Assembly (NCBI RefSeq): GCF_963678635.1
Contig: NC_087063.1
Coordinates: 15,941,006-16,005,005 of the forward strand
DNA length: 64,000 bases
Origin: Symsagittifera roscoffensis
Lineage: Eukaryota; Xenacoelomorpha; Acoela; Convolutidae
Direction: 5' to 3'
The notes under the pieces were generated by a model that was given only the letters and a program-made list of their open reading frames with translations, was not told the origin of the DNA and did not search any database. Both the position numbers and the translations under genes were made by a program. Shown here in pieces: positions 10,446-22,538 of the stretch (its first letter is position 1; each line of letters starts with the position of its first letter).

Positions 10446-12611
10446 TCTAATGTAAAAGGCATTTGCAATCTAATAAAAAGAGAAGTATTGGATTTTGAAC
10501 CAATATTGTTTTGGTTGCGTATAAATTATTATAATGCCTTGCGGAAACGTTTACTGATAAAAATTAAAACCAGTACAGAAAACAGAAGCGAGTCAATGAT
10601 GAGATTAGCATATCGTTTATATTAGATGTCTAATTGTATTTCCATTTAGTGAAAATTTACCAACAAAAAAGAGCCCCACAAAGGTACAAACGAAAAAATT
10701 CTACTTTTAGCCACAGCAGGAGGGAAACCTCAATTGTGAATGGCAGCGCAGAAGTGAAACTTGTATGAACAATTACCCAACTTTTTCAAGCTCACCTACG
10801 AATGTAATTTTGACGCTGCTCCACGTCCGGAAAAGGCGCAATTTAGCAATTGAGTGCTTTTAGTATTTCGTTTTATGGATTTAATTAGGTAAGAAATTAA
10901 GAAACCTAGCCACAGAAAACCCTGGAATTCCTATAGAGAATTAAAAGAATACAAGGAATTTTTAAATTTCCAGTTTAGAGCATGCCAACACCCTGTAGTA
11001 AAACATTTCTGAATAGAAAAACAAAAAACTTTTTTAGACAATAGAAAATTGTATTCGGTAGTTTTTTTTCTTCAGACAAGTTTAGACTTTTTAACAACCA
11101 TTTTGAAACAAGCATTAACGTCCGGAGCTCACACCAATTTTTTTTTACTTGTGGTTTTACTGTGAACTTATCACAGTTTGAACGTTGCTTCTTTGGCTAT
11201 TTTAGAAAAAAAAGAGCATATTTCGGTCTATGAGTGGTGGTTTAATTGGGCTCAGAAATCGTTCAACATGAATTGATGCTAGCTATTTAAAACTTTTAAT
11301 ATAACTATACACGATAATTACATCACTTTCTACTTTACATAGCGTATGGAAGGACATTTTAATGAACTATTTCGAAAAAATTCCAGATATACTCAATTTT
11401 AGATGTTTTTCAGATGTTTCTGAAAAAAAACTAGATGTTTTCGAAAATAAACACACTTAAAAAATGCATTTTTTGTTTAATGCAGTCAAAAACAGAGAAT
11501 TTGGTCAATTTCTTTCATTTGCTTCGGTTGGCGCCACTCAGTTGGAATACAACTTACTTACAATCGATAGAAACTATACTAACCAACAAAAACTCTGATA
11601 TACTAAGTTTTGACTGGTAAATTAAACACCGAACACTATCGGACAAATCTGTTTACAGGCGCTGAGCACGAATCAGTTGTAATGGAAGTGTGCGTAGCGT
11701 ACAAAAGAAGAATCCGTTGAGATCGTTAAAGATCACTGCCACTTCCACGATCTGTCTGATCTTGAAAATCATAAAATTGGAATAAAAACTTCCTGATCAA
11801 GCGGCAGTTTTGAATGAAACAAGAAATAGCTTGCCAATTACCAAATTGTTCTGCAAATCAACAAGCTGTAAAAAGAATTTGTCGCGAAGGCAGAGCTAAC
11901 GGCGCTAACTGGCTTTGAATTACCTCTGGCTCTACAGAAAATCAGTTTCCATGATTATTGCTCTGGTATAATTTTACTAGTATTAATCTTTTGAATTTGT
12001 TGACTTTGTACTAATGGTTTGATTAAAGCTTACGCCGTTTTTGTGTAAACACTCAAACCATGCAGAGCGATTTGAGTAGCATGCGTTAGCTTTTGCAAGG
12101 TGCTGCAATACTGGCATATTTGGCTGAAAATAAGCTGTAGAAGCTGGCTCGCCCTTTTTCTTGATATAGTTCCTAAATTTGGGCTTTCCGAAAATTCATC
12201 GAACCTGTTTCACTGGGCTCTGCAGCCACAACTTTTGCCTCAACTTCTGGTCGTCTGTTCAGATAGTCGGTTTTTAAATGGTTTTGTCGATAATCAATCC
12301 TAAACTTTGGTCGATATAATTTGATTTGTTTTTGACAGCTTTCGGAATCTGTTAACCCTGCTCAAAAAGTGACAAATAGAGATTTTGAGAATTGGCTCAA
12401 ACGTTTTAAAGTAGCAATAACGACTGTTTTCAAATTCGTTTATCGCTTTAACGTTAATTGTGTTTCAGTCTAGTCAAATTAACTGAAGTTATGGGAATTT
12501 GTCGAAACTTCAATGAGAGCTCGAGCAGAAGGGGAGCTGGAAGTATGGATCCATACTGTTCCAATTAGAACTACAGGGAAGTGCTTGCGCCCCTTCTCCT
12601 CCTCTACTGAC
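10446..12611. other. Unassigned; possible decayed coding pieces
   Basis: No intact gene. Around 11650-11790 (+) and 11990-12290 (-) there are runs of plausible coding sequence interrupted by stops and frame changes (for example EHESVVMEVCVAYKRRIR on the + strand after TTTACAG). They match no family that I know and may be chance or pseudogene debris. Confidence 0.25.
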
Positions 12612-12815
12612 CAGGGGCGGACCTACTAGTTTTTGAGTGGGGGGATAGGGATTTTCAAAAGAATTCGGTAAATTTGTTGGCCAATTTTTTTATCATCCAA
12701 GTTGATTTTCCGAGTTCTGAACATTTTTTTAAAAAAAAAAACAGGCAGTTATGGAAGGTTTTGACCACCACGAAATCGATTTTTTTTGTGCGCTCTCCCC
12801 CTCAGATATGTTAGT
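12612..12815 (-). mobile_element. hAT-type MITE fragment, inverted
   Basis: It starts with CAGGGGCGGACCTACTAG at 12612, then shows the A-rich and T-rich body of the family in reverse order up to a GCGCTCTCCCCCTCA segment near 12790. The far tip is lost. Confidence 0.65.
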
Positions 12816-13909
12816 TCTAATCTGCATGATAGTTGGAATTTTAATTTAGTATTGCCTTCCTTGTCACTGGTGATGAAAAAGACAATTTTTTGGTTATAAC
12901 TTTGAGCTATTTAATTTACTACCACAGATGTGCGGAGATTTAATTGGGATTTAGTGTTTAGTCTCGATTGTACTGCTAGAAAAATTGACTGCTTATTTTG
13001 TACTAATCATCAATTACCCGATTTATTGCAGCTCTATCTTGCTTTATTATTTCAAAATGCCCCACGCTAAGCATATTTGCATAATTTTTCCTCAATTTTG
13101 AGGCGAAAAGATTTCAAAAATTGATCCAGGATAAAGTGGTTGAATCTATTCTTAATTTAATGATGAGCGCCAGATGGTTTTATTTTCAGCAATCAAATTC
13201 AGAAAACTTTTTTCTACAAATACTATTTGTGGTCGATTTTATTTATTCAGACAAAGTTGACGGAACGCAGTAGATTCCATTAGCACACTAATTTCTACAC
13301 ATTTTCTCGAGTCTAGAAAGCGCTTGTAGGGAAGCATTTTTATTTACGATGCGGAATTTGCAAGTTTAATTGTAAAAATTCGGGAAAAATATAGAAAACT
13401 GGTCTGAAACGTTTTAAAAATTGGTTAGCATCTAGATTCTTGTTGCCTCATTTTTCATTTCAAAAATGTCAAGCAAAAGTTTAAAAAGTAGTCGAAATGA
13501 AAAATTTATAACTCTCTGATCTTTGTTGATAGGAACCTTTACTTCAACATGATCGGAACCTTTCAAACGATCAATCATTTACCTAAAAATCTCTTTTTAT
13601 TTCCAAAAAGCGATCGAATCGCATCTTTATATTAATTTTTTCATATCGATGCTAGTTTTTTGAAATATATTGACGTGTTGAAGCTCATAAATGTTAGAAC
13701 ATTCCCAGTTTCTGGAAGGAGTTTTTAAAAAAGGAATCGCCTTTAGGTCTGAAACGCTACGCCACTGTAGAACTCATTAAACTTGAATTTTAATTGAACC
13801 AGCAAATAAAATTTAGTCAGGCCAGTGCTTGATTGATAATTTAAATTGACCATTTCTGATATAAAAAATTTTCTTGCTTCAAGCTGTTTGGTCTTCATTT
13901 TTCTGTAGG
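12816..13909. other. Unassigned AT-rich stretch
   Basis: I see nothing I can support here. Confidence 0.35.
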
Positions 13910-14344
13910 TCAAACCGATCGATTTATGACGGATGTTACTCGGATCCGCTTGTCAATCGGCTTCAAGCTGTTCGGCTTTGCGACCAAGTATCCGATCGCT
14001 TCTTTCACGACAGCCGACCTCCTTTCTAGCTCCGGATTTTTGTCGAGCGGGAAACCCGCGGCAAAATATCGTCCAATAGGGCGAACCTCAATAGCAGGTG
14101 GCTCGGCATCATCGGTTGAATCCTCGACTTTGAATCGGTTTTCCGAGTCTAATTTTTCACTCGGGTTTGATGGAATGACTTGTAATGGTTCCAAAAATGG
14201 TGACGGGATTATTTTTCCAAGCAATTCGTACGGATTTGAGCTGGAATGGTAATTGACTCTACCCCGTGTAAAATATGGTAACAAGAGAAAAGTTAAAAGC
14301 AAAACAATATTTATTAGAGGTTGTTGAATAAAACTTTTGCCCAT
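13910..14344 (-). CDS. Small putative secreted protein, unknown family
   Basis: A 144-residue single-exon frame begins at ATG 14344. An N-terminal hydrophobic stretch (LINIVLLLTFLLLPYF, residues 10-25) looks like a signal peptide or membrane anchor and is followed by a short basic patch. The rest is Pro-, Ser- and Glu-rich: PYELLGKIIPSPFLEPLQVI near residue 40, an acidic segment near 75-85, then PIGRYFAAGFPL and an Arg-Arg pair near residue 113. The frame is richer in G+C than its surroundings and well beyond chance length for this composition. I do not recognise the family. A processed peptide precursor is one possibility, given the signal-like start and the basic pairs, but that is inference. 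A shorter frame on the opposite strand (13926-14252) lacks such structure. No introns are needed. Confidence 0.55.
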   Translation of the reverse strand: MGKSFIQQPLINIVLLLTFLLLPYFTRGRVNYHSSSNPYELLGKIIPSPFLEPLQVIPSNPSEKLDSENRFKVEDSTDDAEPPAIEVRPIGRYFAAGFPLDKNPELERRSAVVKEAIGYLVAKPNSLKPIDKRIRVTSVINRSV

Positions 14345-15504
14345 TTTGAAAACTAGGAGAAGAATTAAACAAACGCTCAATTTATCTGATCGAAAGTTAA
14401 TCAAACAAACTTGAGGATAGTCACTAGGGGCAAATGTTCGGTTCTCTTAAACTTTAATTATAATTTAAGATATAGCTTAGCCCGAGAAAGGAACCTTTTT
14501 GAGGCGATGGATTGAATAAAAACAAAATAATTGTTCAAGGAACACTATAAATCTAAACCCCTGAAGTTGAATTAGAGCCATTCAAAAAATGAATTAGTGT
14601 TTTCTTTTATTTTGACACAAAGACAAAAATTAAATTGAATTTTATGTCTTAGAAAGTCCATTTTTCGAAAAAAAAACTCCCTTAGGGCGCGAGATTGACG
14701 TACCATTGCAGATAGTACATTCACCTATGGATTTTATTGCTGTCGGAATTTAAAATTACTCAACTGCTATTTTTTTCTGATATTTTTGTTAGGTTTTGTT
14801 TGGTTGACTAAATCGATCTTTTTTGTAAGTTTTAATCAAAATCACCCCAGGCAAGAATTTTTGTCGTGCGACCCAAATCAAAAATTTTCGTTGAATCAAT
14901 GAAAAGACTATTAAACAACAACTACCAGAAAATACTGCCCTAGAGCAAAGATAAAGTTGTGTCAGAAGCATTTAGGACGTTTTTAAACGCTATATATTTT
15001 TATAAGCTCAGTGTTTTCAAATTTTTGAGCACTTCCAAAATTTTTGAATAACCACAAAAAAATTTTACCGCAGGCGTCTTGGAATAAAACAGAACTTCTG
15101 AGGAATAAGATAATAACCAGTTTTTTATGGCGCCCGCAACTCCAAAATTTAATCCGGGCGAAAAAAAATTAAGTGAAATTCTTTTCCATATAATCACCTA
15201 ATTAATTGACTCAATGAATTTGTTAAAATGAGGAGTCATCTTTTCTTTCTCAATTGTGTTGAAAATTCCATTAAATAGTTGCAACTTTTAAAATCTGTGG
15301 ATTAGATAAGTTTGTCAAATAGATCAGATAAATTGTAAGATAAGCATTAAACGAAATTATTCTACAAGAAACCTGAGTTAAAAAAACAGGAAGCATAAAA
15401 TCTTCAATTGCTGGAAAAAAGTAAAAGCCACACACATTTCTTCAAATTACTTAAAAATGCAGATCACGCAAATTAATATCTACAGGTTTAAAATGGCGAT
15501 TATA
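14345..15504. other. Unassigned stretch
   Basis: AT-rich, no supported gene. It would include the promoter of the small protein to its left; a TATATC/TTATAAT-rich patch lies about 110-140 bp upstream of its ATG on the minus strand. Confidence 0.3.
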
Positions 15505-16195
15505 AAGAGTTGCAAAAAATTAGAACAGACAAAATTAATTAAAAAGACCAAGTGACCTATTTCAGAAAACGTTTGCGTGCAAAACTAGTTTTTGAGAAAG
15601 AAAAGATATCTCAAGGTCAGCTAAAATTTCAAACTTGCAGGCGAAAATAGCTCAAAATTGGTAGATTGCTCTTTTTAATTATATCTGTTAGTTCCAACTT
15701 TTTGCTACTAAAACATTAGTTTTGCTACTAAAACAATAGACGATAGTTTTTAATGCGTTTATAATTAGTAGCAAAAAGTTCGGACAGACAAAAATAATTA
15801 AAAAGAGCAAATGACCTTTTTCAGACTTTTTTTACATGCAAAAGCTAATTTTTCAGACAGAAAGTGTGTCTCAATGTCACCTGAATTTTTCAAATATGCA
15901 TGCAAAAAATGCTCAAAATTGGCAGATTGCTCTTTTTAATTATTTCTGTCTGTCCGAATTTTTCGCAACTCTCTATATATATATAGAGAGTTGCAAAAAG
16001 TTCGGACAGACAGAATTAATTAAAAAGAGCAATCGTACCATTTTGACAGATTTTTGCATGCAATTTCTTTTTTCATACAACCTTGAGACACAAAATCGGA
16101 CTGAAAAATTAGATTTTGCATGCAAAATATTTCCAAAATAGGTCAATTGCTCTTTTTAATTAATTTTGTCTGTCCGAACTTTTTGCTACTAATTA

Positions 16196-16692
16196 TAATT
16201 AGTAGCAAAAAATTTGGACAGACAGATTTAATTGAAATGAGCAATCAGTTCTTTTCGACGCTTTTTGCGTGCAAAATCTGAAGCCGAAAAACCTTGAATT
16301 TTTTGTCTGACCAAATTCAAAAAGCATGATCGTCGATTATCCGATGATTATGCTAGCCTAACTACTAAAAACTGTGATGAACATCCAGATTTCACTATAA
16401 AATAGTTCGCAAAATTAGTTTTAAAAAAAGGAAGAGAAGATGATCAAAATATTCAAAATTTGGAAACTAATCGCAGAAAAACATCAGCCATCCTGAGCAA
16501 TATTTTTCCTGTTTCAAGCTCTACTAATCGACGCTTCGGATGCAATCGCCCGCCCTTGTAATAACTTTTGAGCGAAACTGTGTTTTATGATCTTTCGACG
16601 TTATGTTTATTTTAGTTTTAATTTCCGTTGATGTCTAGACAGTTGCTCTTTTAAATTGATTTTGTCTGTCCGAATTTTTTGCAACTCTCTAT
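16196..16692 (+). mobile_element. Longer TIR element, member of an inverted pair
   Basis: About 500 bp. Its interior (AACCTTGAATTTTTTGTCTG near 16291; GATGTCTAGACAGTTGCTC near 16631) reappears in reverse order in the element at 16832-17415, so the two copies face each other about 140 bp apart. Confidence 0.7.
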
Positions 16693-16831
16693 AATTCGAT
16701 TGCAGTTTTTTTCGCCATTTCATTGTCTCAAGGTCAGAATAATTTCAAAAAATTAAAACAGTATCCAATAAGTTTTTTAAAAGCTATAGAGAGTTGCAAA
16801 AAAACGACAAACTTCAACAGACAAAGTTATA

Positions 16832-17415
16832 GAAAGTTTCAAAAAGTTCGGACAGACAGAATTAATTAAAAAGAGCAACTGTCTAGACAGCAACGGAAAC
16901 CAAAATCGAAATAAGCATAGCGTCGAAAGTTCATAGAGCAGAGTTTTCGCGCAAAACCTATAACCACAAAGGGCAAAACCACGAAGCTTCGAATGGTAAA
17001 CCTTGAAACAGGAAAAATTTTGCTCAGGGTGGTTAATCTTTTTCTGCAATTAGTTTCCAAATTATGAATGATTTGATCAGCTTCAATTCCGTTTGCTTTT
17101 TTCGTTCGGTCTGATCTGTTATTTTTTGTTATTGAAAATGACTCCTTGATATTCGACTTTTAAAACATCAAAAACGGTAGATTTAAATTTTTCGAACTAA
17201 ATTTGCCAACTGTTTTAAAGTAAAATCTGGAATTTCATCGCAAAATTTAAAAATTAGGCTAATATAATCATCGGAGAATCGACGACCTTGCGTTTTGAAT
17301 TTGGTCTGACAAAAAATTCAAGGTTGTTCGGCTTCAGATTTTGCATGCAAAAAAGCATCGAAAAGCACTGAATGCTCACTTTAATTAATTCTGTCTGTCC
17401 GAACTTTTTGCTATT
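16832..17415 (-). mobile_element. Longer TIR element, inverted partner
   Basis: It is the reverse-complement partner of 16196-16692, sharing GAGCAACTGTCTAGACAG near 16874 and GACAAAAAATTCAAGG near 17308. A second, partial tip (TATAGAGAGTTGC near 16784) sits just outside its left end, as if one copy had inserted beside another. Confidence 0.7.
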
Positions 17416-17570
17416 AATTATATTCAAAAAAAGCAATCGTACCTTTTTGACACATTTTTTCATAAAATTTTGTTGTTTCCGATAACCTTGAGACATAAAT
17501 TCGGTTCTGCATGCAAAGTTTTTCCAAATTATTTTCTTTATCTGTCCGATCTTTTTGCTCCTAATCGAGC

Positions 17571-19795
17571 CGTTATCAGTCCAGATATTGTCCTTTGAAG
17601 TTTTCCGAATAATTTTTGTCACAAATTGCCAAAAAGACTATTGCCACAAGAATTTTTTTGTCTCATTTGACTGTGGCAGGTGTTTTGAAAAAACACATCA
17701 GAAGATTTTATTTCTAAAATTTACATAAAAAAGCCCAAAGCTCAAAATTCCAGACGATAAACTAAAAAAATCTCTAGAAAACGTGCGCTTTCTTCCCTCA
17801 GAATTCACTATGAAACTAACGCACGTTTCTTTGATGACGATTTCGAGACTTATAGGAGACAATTGATTTGTTTTGTTGAAAGCTAGAAAAATATGTTATG
17901 ACATAGTTCAGTAATTGGCCCAGAGTGACTATCAGCGACAAAATGACAAAATCTTTTCGACGTGGAAAAACATACGAGGCAACATTTTGCTTCAAACAAC
18001 GAAAAGCTCCCAAAATTGTTCTTACTTTACTTGAAGCTGGGTAGTATCGTTCTTTGGGGTTGTTTCTCTGCTTAAGGGTTGGATGTCTTAACGCTAGCCA
18101 TGGAACAATCGACGGAGAAAAAAAACTTTTTGAAATTTTTTTGACTTTGAGCAAAACATTTGTTTCCCGATGACGGCTACGTCTTTTAACACGACAGTGT
18201 TTTACCCCACACTTGCAAAAAGTGAAAAGTGGCTAATCGACTATAATTTTCCAACATTGACTGGGGTATCGTATTCTCAGAACCTTAATGCGATAGAAAT
18301 TTTTGAGTTTCTGGGGATCACGAAAACATGGATTGGTAGTAAGAAGACGACAAATTGACCAACAAGTCTTAATGATGCCTGAAAAACTTGTCACATGAAC
18401 CAAACCAAATGGTTGTAAAGGCAGAAAGGTAGCGTATTTGTAAACTTTAGACGTAGACAAAGTCTTTTTTTGGGTGTAGAAAACTTCCGATGGTTGCGGT
18501 TCAATATATTTAGATAGAGCTTTTTAACTCAAGGGCCGTAGAAAAAAATTATAGAAACCGAAACTGAAAAAATGTTATAAGAAAGATGTATAAGAAAATT
18601 GTGATGAGTAGAGTTTGATAAAATCAACTTTTAAATAAGTCTAAAAACACAAACTAAAAAATTAGTTTAAGGTTGTACGAAAATAAATAAAACAAATCAA
18701 GTAATATAGCTTTAAACTCCGAGCAAAACAAATGATAGTCGCCTCAAATTATGTTTATAACTTTTCAAAAAGATACTTCAGAAAATCTAGTAAGAAATAA
18801 TTTGAAATCTTTGGACTGAGGCATCTGTGCAAGGAAAGCAAAAAAACGCTGGTTTTTTTGAAGAACCCCAGTTGATTGGGTTCTTTTATAGATGCCATAA
18901 ATATAAAACCCACCTAAAATAAATTGGAGGTGATCATGAAGAACTTACAAAAATTATTTTGAAAAGGCATATATCAAGTTTCGAAGCAATGAAGAAAACG
19001 AGAAAAACTAATTTTGGTTAAAATAATCAACTTGACATCACAGATAACAATCAAGATTGAAACCGGATGCATCTCGAAGCAGCCTTGGGTTTAATAACAT
19101 TTTCAACCTCATGGAAAAAAAATACATGGAAACATTGTTTTTTTTTGTTGAATAGACGATAAGCCCAAAAAGTTTCAAACAATCATTGACCCCATTTCAG
19201 ACAGGTCTATGATTACACATTGCTATCGAACATTGCTTTTTCATTCACTACAAAAAGCTACTGTATAAAAATCGATTTACGATAGCCCATTTAGACAGTT
19301 AAATCGATTCAGAATGAAAAAAAAATAAAAAACTTTAACTAAAAAAAACCTTTTTTTGCCTAAGAATATTTTTAAACGGATTTTTGAAAGGTAGTGAAAA
19401 TCATAAACACCTCAACAAACTGATTTTTTTATTTATTCATTTCTTTTCAAAGCTTGAGCAAATTTTTCTATTCAAGAAATTTTCAAAGAGCGCTACAGAG
19501 AGCAAAAATCACTCGAAGAGAATTTTTTACTGCAAACTATTGCGTTTAGAGGATTCACTTTCAAACTGCGCAAAACTGGTTCCCGCGGTAATGAAAAGTA
19601 ACTCTGTGCAAACTTTTTTCAAAATTAATTTTCACTATCAATGTTCTAGGCTCCATTTTGTGCAGTTAATAAGATATTTTAAAAAAGTTATGACAAAAGT
19701 TAATTTTCGCTGCAAAACGTTTAGGTAAAAGTTATCTCATAATTTATTTTTTATTACTAACATCAAAACAAAAATTCAATAAAAAAACATACATC
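17571..19795. other. Unassigned; hydrophobic frames on the minus strand
   Basis: Minus-strand frames at 17816-18154 and 18233-18460 have runs such as FVILSLIVTLGQLLNYVITY and PLQPFGLVHVTSF. They are in different frames, broken by stops, and match nothing I can name. The rest is AT-rich with no supported feature; a 114-codon frame at 19384-19728 (+) is within chance range. Confidence 0.3.
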
Positions 19796-20432
19796 AAACA
19801 AATTGCAATCGATTGTATTCAGATAATTTAGCAGAAAAAAAATATTCAAATTGCTTTAAAATCAAAATAACTTGATGCAAACATGCTGCTTAAAATCAAT
19901 TTCAATCCATTCTAAATCAATTTATATCCTTTTTTGTCAATTTTTTTTCTTCATTTTCCTACGAATTTTAAAAACAATAAAATCGAAACCAATTTAAATT
20001 ATATTTCAACGAATTTTTTTGTATTCTCATTTTATACAAATTACATACAGATTATATTCGGATTTTCTAGACTATGAAGCAATTGAGAAAAATTGGACAT
20101 AAAGTTGATGTTGGTTTCCACTTTTTCTCTATTGTTTCATAATCTAGAAAATCTGAATAAAGTCGGTATATGACCTGTTTAAAATGAGTATACAAAAAAG
20201 TCATTAAAAATTAATTTAAATTGATTTAAATCGATTTTATTGTTACTTAAGTTCGTAGGAAATTGAAAACAAAAAACTGAAAAAAAAGGATTTAACTTGA
20301 TTTAGAATGGATTCAAATTGATTTTAAGCCACATGTTTGTATCAAATTAAATCGATTTTAAATCAATTCAAATCATTTTTTTTTTAATTTTCCTTCTAAG
20401 TTATCTGTATACAACCGACTGCAATCTGTTTC
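19796..20432. repeat. Large palindromic (fold-back) element, about 0.64 kb
   Basis: The left half (from AATTGCAATCGATTGTATTC near 19801) matches the reverse complement of the right half (to ATACAACCGACTGCAATC near 20425), with indels. The centre is near 20115, with a loop of about 30 nt (TTGGACATAAAGTTG...). The inner stem, TTCGGATTTTCTAGACTATG, is the best conserved. There is no coding frame. Confidence 0.8.
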
Positions 20433-20585
20433 TTGTCAGTACGGGCAGCAGAAGAATATGAGAAAAGTCGAACTGAGAAAACGCTAAATAACTTGCATAA
20501 ATCTAACTTGGCCCAAAAAACAAGAAACGGCCGGTTTATGCTGTAAAGTTTGGAATAGTTGGTTTTCAGATAAATCCTTTGAAAA

Positions 20586-20590
20586 CCAAC
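20586..20590. repeat. Target-site duplication, left copy
   Basis: CCAAC directly abuts the left LTR. The same five bases follow the right LTR at 27725-27729. A 5-bp duplication is normal for Ty3/gypsy integrases. Confidence 0.9.
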
Positions 20591-20848
20591 TGTGATAACT
20601 ATTGGTTTAATGCAAGTGATTATAAAACAGAATGAGTAAAACGTTTAATTCAAACTGATAACTTGTCTTGATTTTAGATTAGAGATCATGACTATCTTTT
20701 CATGTGTCTCCTAGACCAGCAACGTCCGAAATGACTATTGCGTTTGGCCTGCATGAATGGCCTTGAATAATAATAACAATACATAACAGAATAATTAATA
20801 GCACTATTCTCCAAGGTTACTGTGGTAGCAGTACTACACGGTACCACA
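20591..20848 (-). repeat. 3' LTR (left), 258 bp
   Basis: It begins TGTGATAACTATTGG and ends GGTACCACA in + orientation. It has 15 bp (TCCTAGACCAGCAAC region near 20709-20725) that the other LTR lacks, and three single-base differences from it. Confidence 0.93.
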
Positions 20849-20864
20849 GTCCCCTGGCGACAAC
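20849..20864 (-). promoter_or_regulatory. Possible polypurine tract next to the 3' LTR
   Basis: Read on the minus strand, CGCCAGGGGAC directly precedes the LTR. It is short for a polypurine primer, but its position is right. Confidence 0.4.
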
Positions 20865-20944
20865 AAAATTTTATATAGTACTTTATGAAATTTTATAAGT
20901 AATACGAGTTGATTCAAAGTTTACTGAAAAAGTTCTCTTTTTCT

Positions 20945-22538
20945 TTAGTTTTCCTTTGTTATCTTCTTCAATACTACCTCCTTGTTTCTTGCGGCGTTCC
21001 ATGATCCCGCCTCGTCCAGCGATGTAGCACCAAACTTTCTTTTGAAGAGGTGTCTCTCTAGCCTGTCAAACGTGTTGTTTTCCGAAGTTTCTTTGTTGTT
21101 TAGGTTTAACTTCGCTAATCGCAATCTGTAGGCCTCAAGTGCTGCCAAATTTAACTCAGTGACATCGTCCTCACAATCGATCAGTTTTATCGAGTGTGAT
21201 ACGGGACTGCCATATCTCTTCGGTCCCTGGTTTTTTGTTTGTCTGCTACTCCGTCTGACTGTCGTGGTATCTTCCTCTTTTTCCGATTCATCCGCAAATC
21301 CTGGTGTGGAGTTTATCTACTGGGTCCATTTGTTGTGTCAGTAGTTTTTCTGCTTCTTTTTGGACTCCTCGGGTCAACACCTGGTTTGTTATTTCCTCCC
21401 ATTCTTGCGATGTCATGTTATTATTCTGGAATTTCCTTTTCACTTGTCTGTTGTGTGATTCTTTTGTTTGTTGGGGCTTCTTTCGGTGCAGACGACTCTA
21501 TGTATACTGCCTCATTGCTCGTATCCCGTTTCTTAGTAACTGTTTTGGCAGCTTTTGTCGTTCGTGATTCTTGTATTTTGCCTCTTGTCGGTTTTGTGTT
21601 CTGAAACACCGGTCTTGCTCTGTTCGGTTTTCCCCTTTTTCCTCCTAAGTTAAGACCTCCGCCGGTCTTAGTGTCTTTTGATGTGACTATGCTCGGCGAG
21701 TTTTGGAACTTTTCCTTTAGTTGACTATCTTCTAGGTTTTCGTCTATTGTCCCCCGGTCTTTCGCGTCGTGTTCTTCAGCAGAATCGCTGTCTTCCTCTT
21801 CCTGAGGTGTTACTGTTTTCTGCTGTTTACTTCGCGGTTCTTCCCCAGTTGGGCTCCTCTTCTTCTCCGAGTTATGTGCTTTGGGCTGTGCTGGCAGTTT
21901 AGATCTCGCTATGTCGCTCTTTCGGTATACTGCACCAGCAGCCGTTTTGATGGTCGATGGTGTCTCTGATACTATCTTGGATTTCAAGGGTATTGTCAGG
22001 GCCTTTCCGCTTTTCCTTTGTTCGTGTTTCCAGAGGAAACTTCCAGACAAATCCTCCTTTAATGTAGTTTGTTTGTCCTCGATGAATCCACGTTCCCATG
22101 AGTATAAGAGTTCTTTCCTCAGTTAGGGATTTATCGTGCTGGTTTCATCTACGACCCGGCGTAGTTCGCTGTCTGAGAGATCCCGTCTGGTGGCATTCCA
22201 CCTAGCGTTTGCCTCTAGAAGTTGTTTTAACTCCTTTGCTCTGGCCTTATTTTTCGCTGTCGCCGTGTCGTGTCGAAACAAAGGGCTTGTGTCCCTGCTA
22301 TGCTGTCCTTTCCGAATGATTTTCACATTCTCCCTCGACTAATCGATTCGCCTTTTCAGCTGTGATGCTGTTAGCGCAGATCTCTCCAAGTGTTTTTTAT
22401 CTAAACGATCAGAATCCATCAGAAATTTATCCCTTACAATCATAAATTCCGTTTTCGGTAATCGACCAAAGTGTGCTTCAAACGGGGACACTTTTATTGA
22501 TTTCTGTTTATTCCATCTTAGGTCCCTAATTATTGTGC
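20945..22538 (-). pseudogene. Retrotransposon pol C-terminal region, broken
   Basis: It follows the integrase core in a shifted frame and carries its C-terminal end (SPFEAHFGRLPKTEF) and then about 500 codons of charged Lys-, Ser- and Glu-rich sequence. In-frame stops lie at 22339-22341 (TAG) and 22123-22125 (TAA). The frame changes again near 21420-21440 and near 21290, and the last part contains RRSSRQTKNQGPKRYG, the Arg-Ser-rich motif often seen at gypsy pol ends. It terminates at 20945. I see no chromodomain. Confidence 0.8.

Larger units (their letters stand above)
15505..17570. mobile_element. Cluster of six short TIR elements (Tc1/mariner-like MITEs)
   Basis: Units lie near 15505-15712, 15763-15975, 15982-16195, 16196-16692, 16832-17415 and 17418-17570. 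Shared tips read GAGAGTTGCAAAAAGTTC or TAGTAGCAAAAAGTTCGGAC, then GGACAGACAGAATTAATT and AAAAAGAGCAA; the other ends are their reverse complements. Junctions are TA-rich (TCTCTATATATATATAGAGA; CTAATTATAATTAG), which suits TA target duplications. TGCATGCAAAA motifs occur inside. There is no transposase frame. Confidence 0.8.

Noticed and set aside
13926-14252. 108-codon + strand frame overlapping the putative secreted protein
   Set aside because: It is the antisense shadow of the longer minus-strand frame, which has a structured N-terminus.
15127-15198. Short + strand frame starting MAPATPKFNPGEKKL, which recalls the start of MRG15/MORF4L1-type chromodomain proteins
   Set aside because: The resemblance stops after about 13 residues, the expected Val-Leu-Cys-Phe-His segment is missing, and no chromodomain exon is visible downstream.
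19384-19728. 114-codon + strand frame
   Set aside because: No motif, Phe/Lys-rich as expected from AT-rich DNA, no splice or start context; within chance expectation.
21159-22342. Several + strand frames rich in Cys, Phe and Ser
   Set aside because: Antisense shadows of the retrotransposon pol tail.
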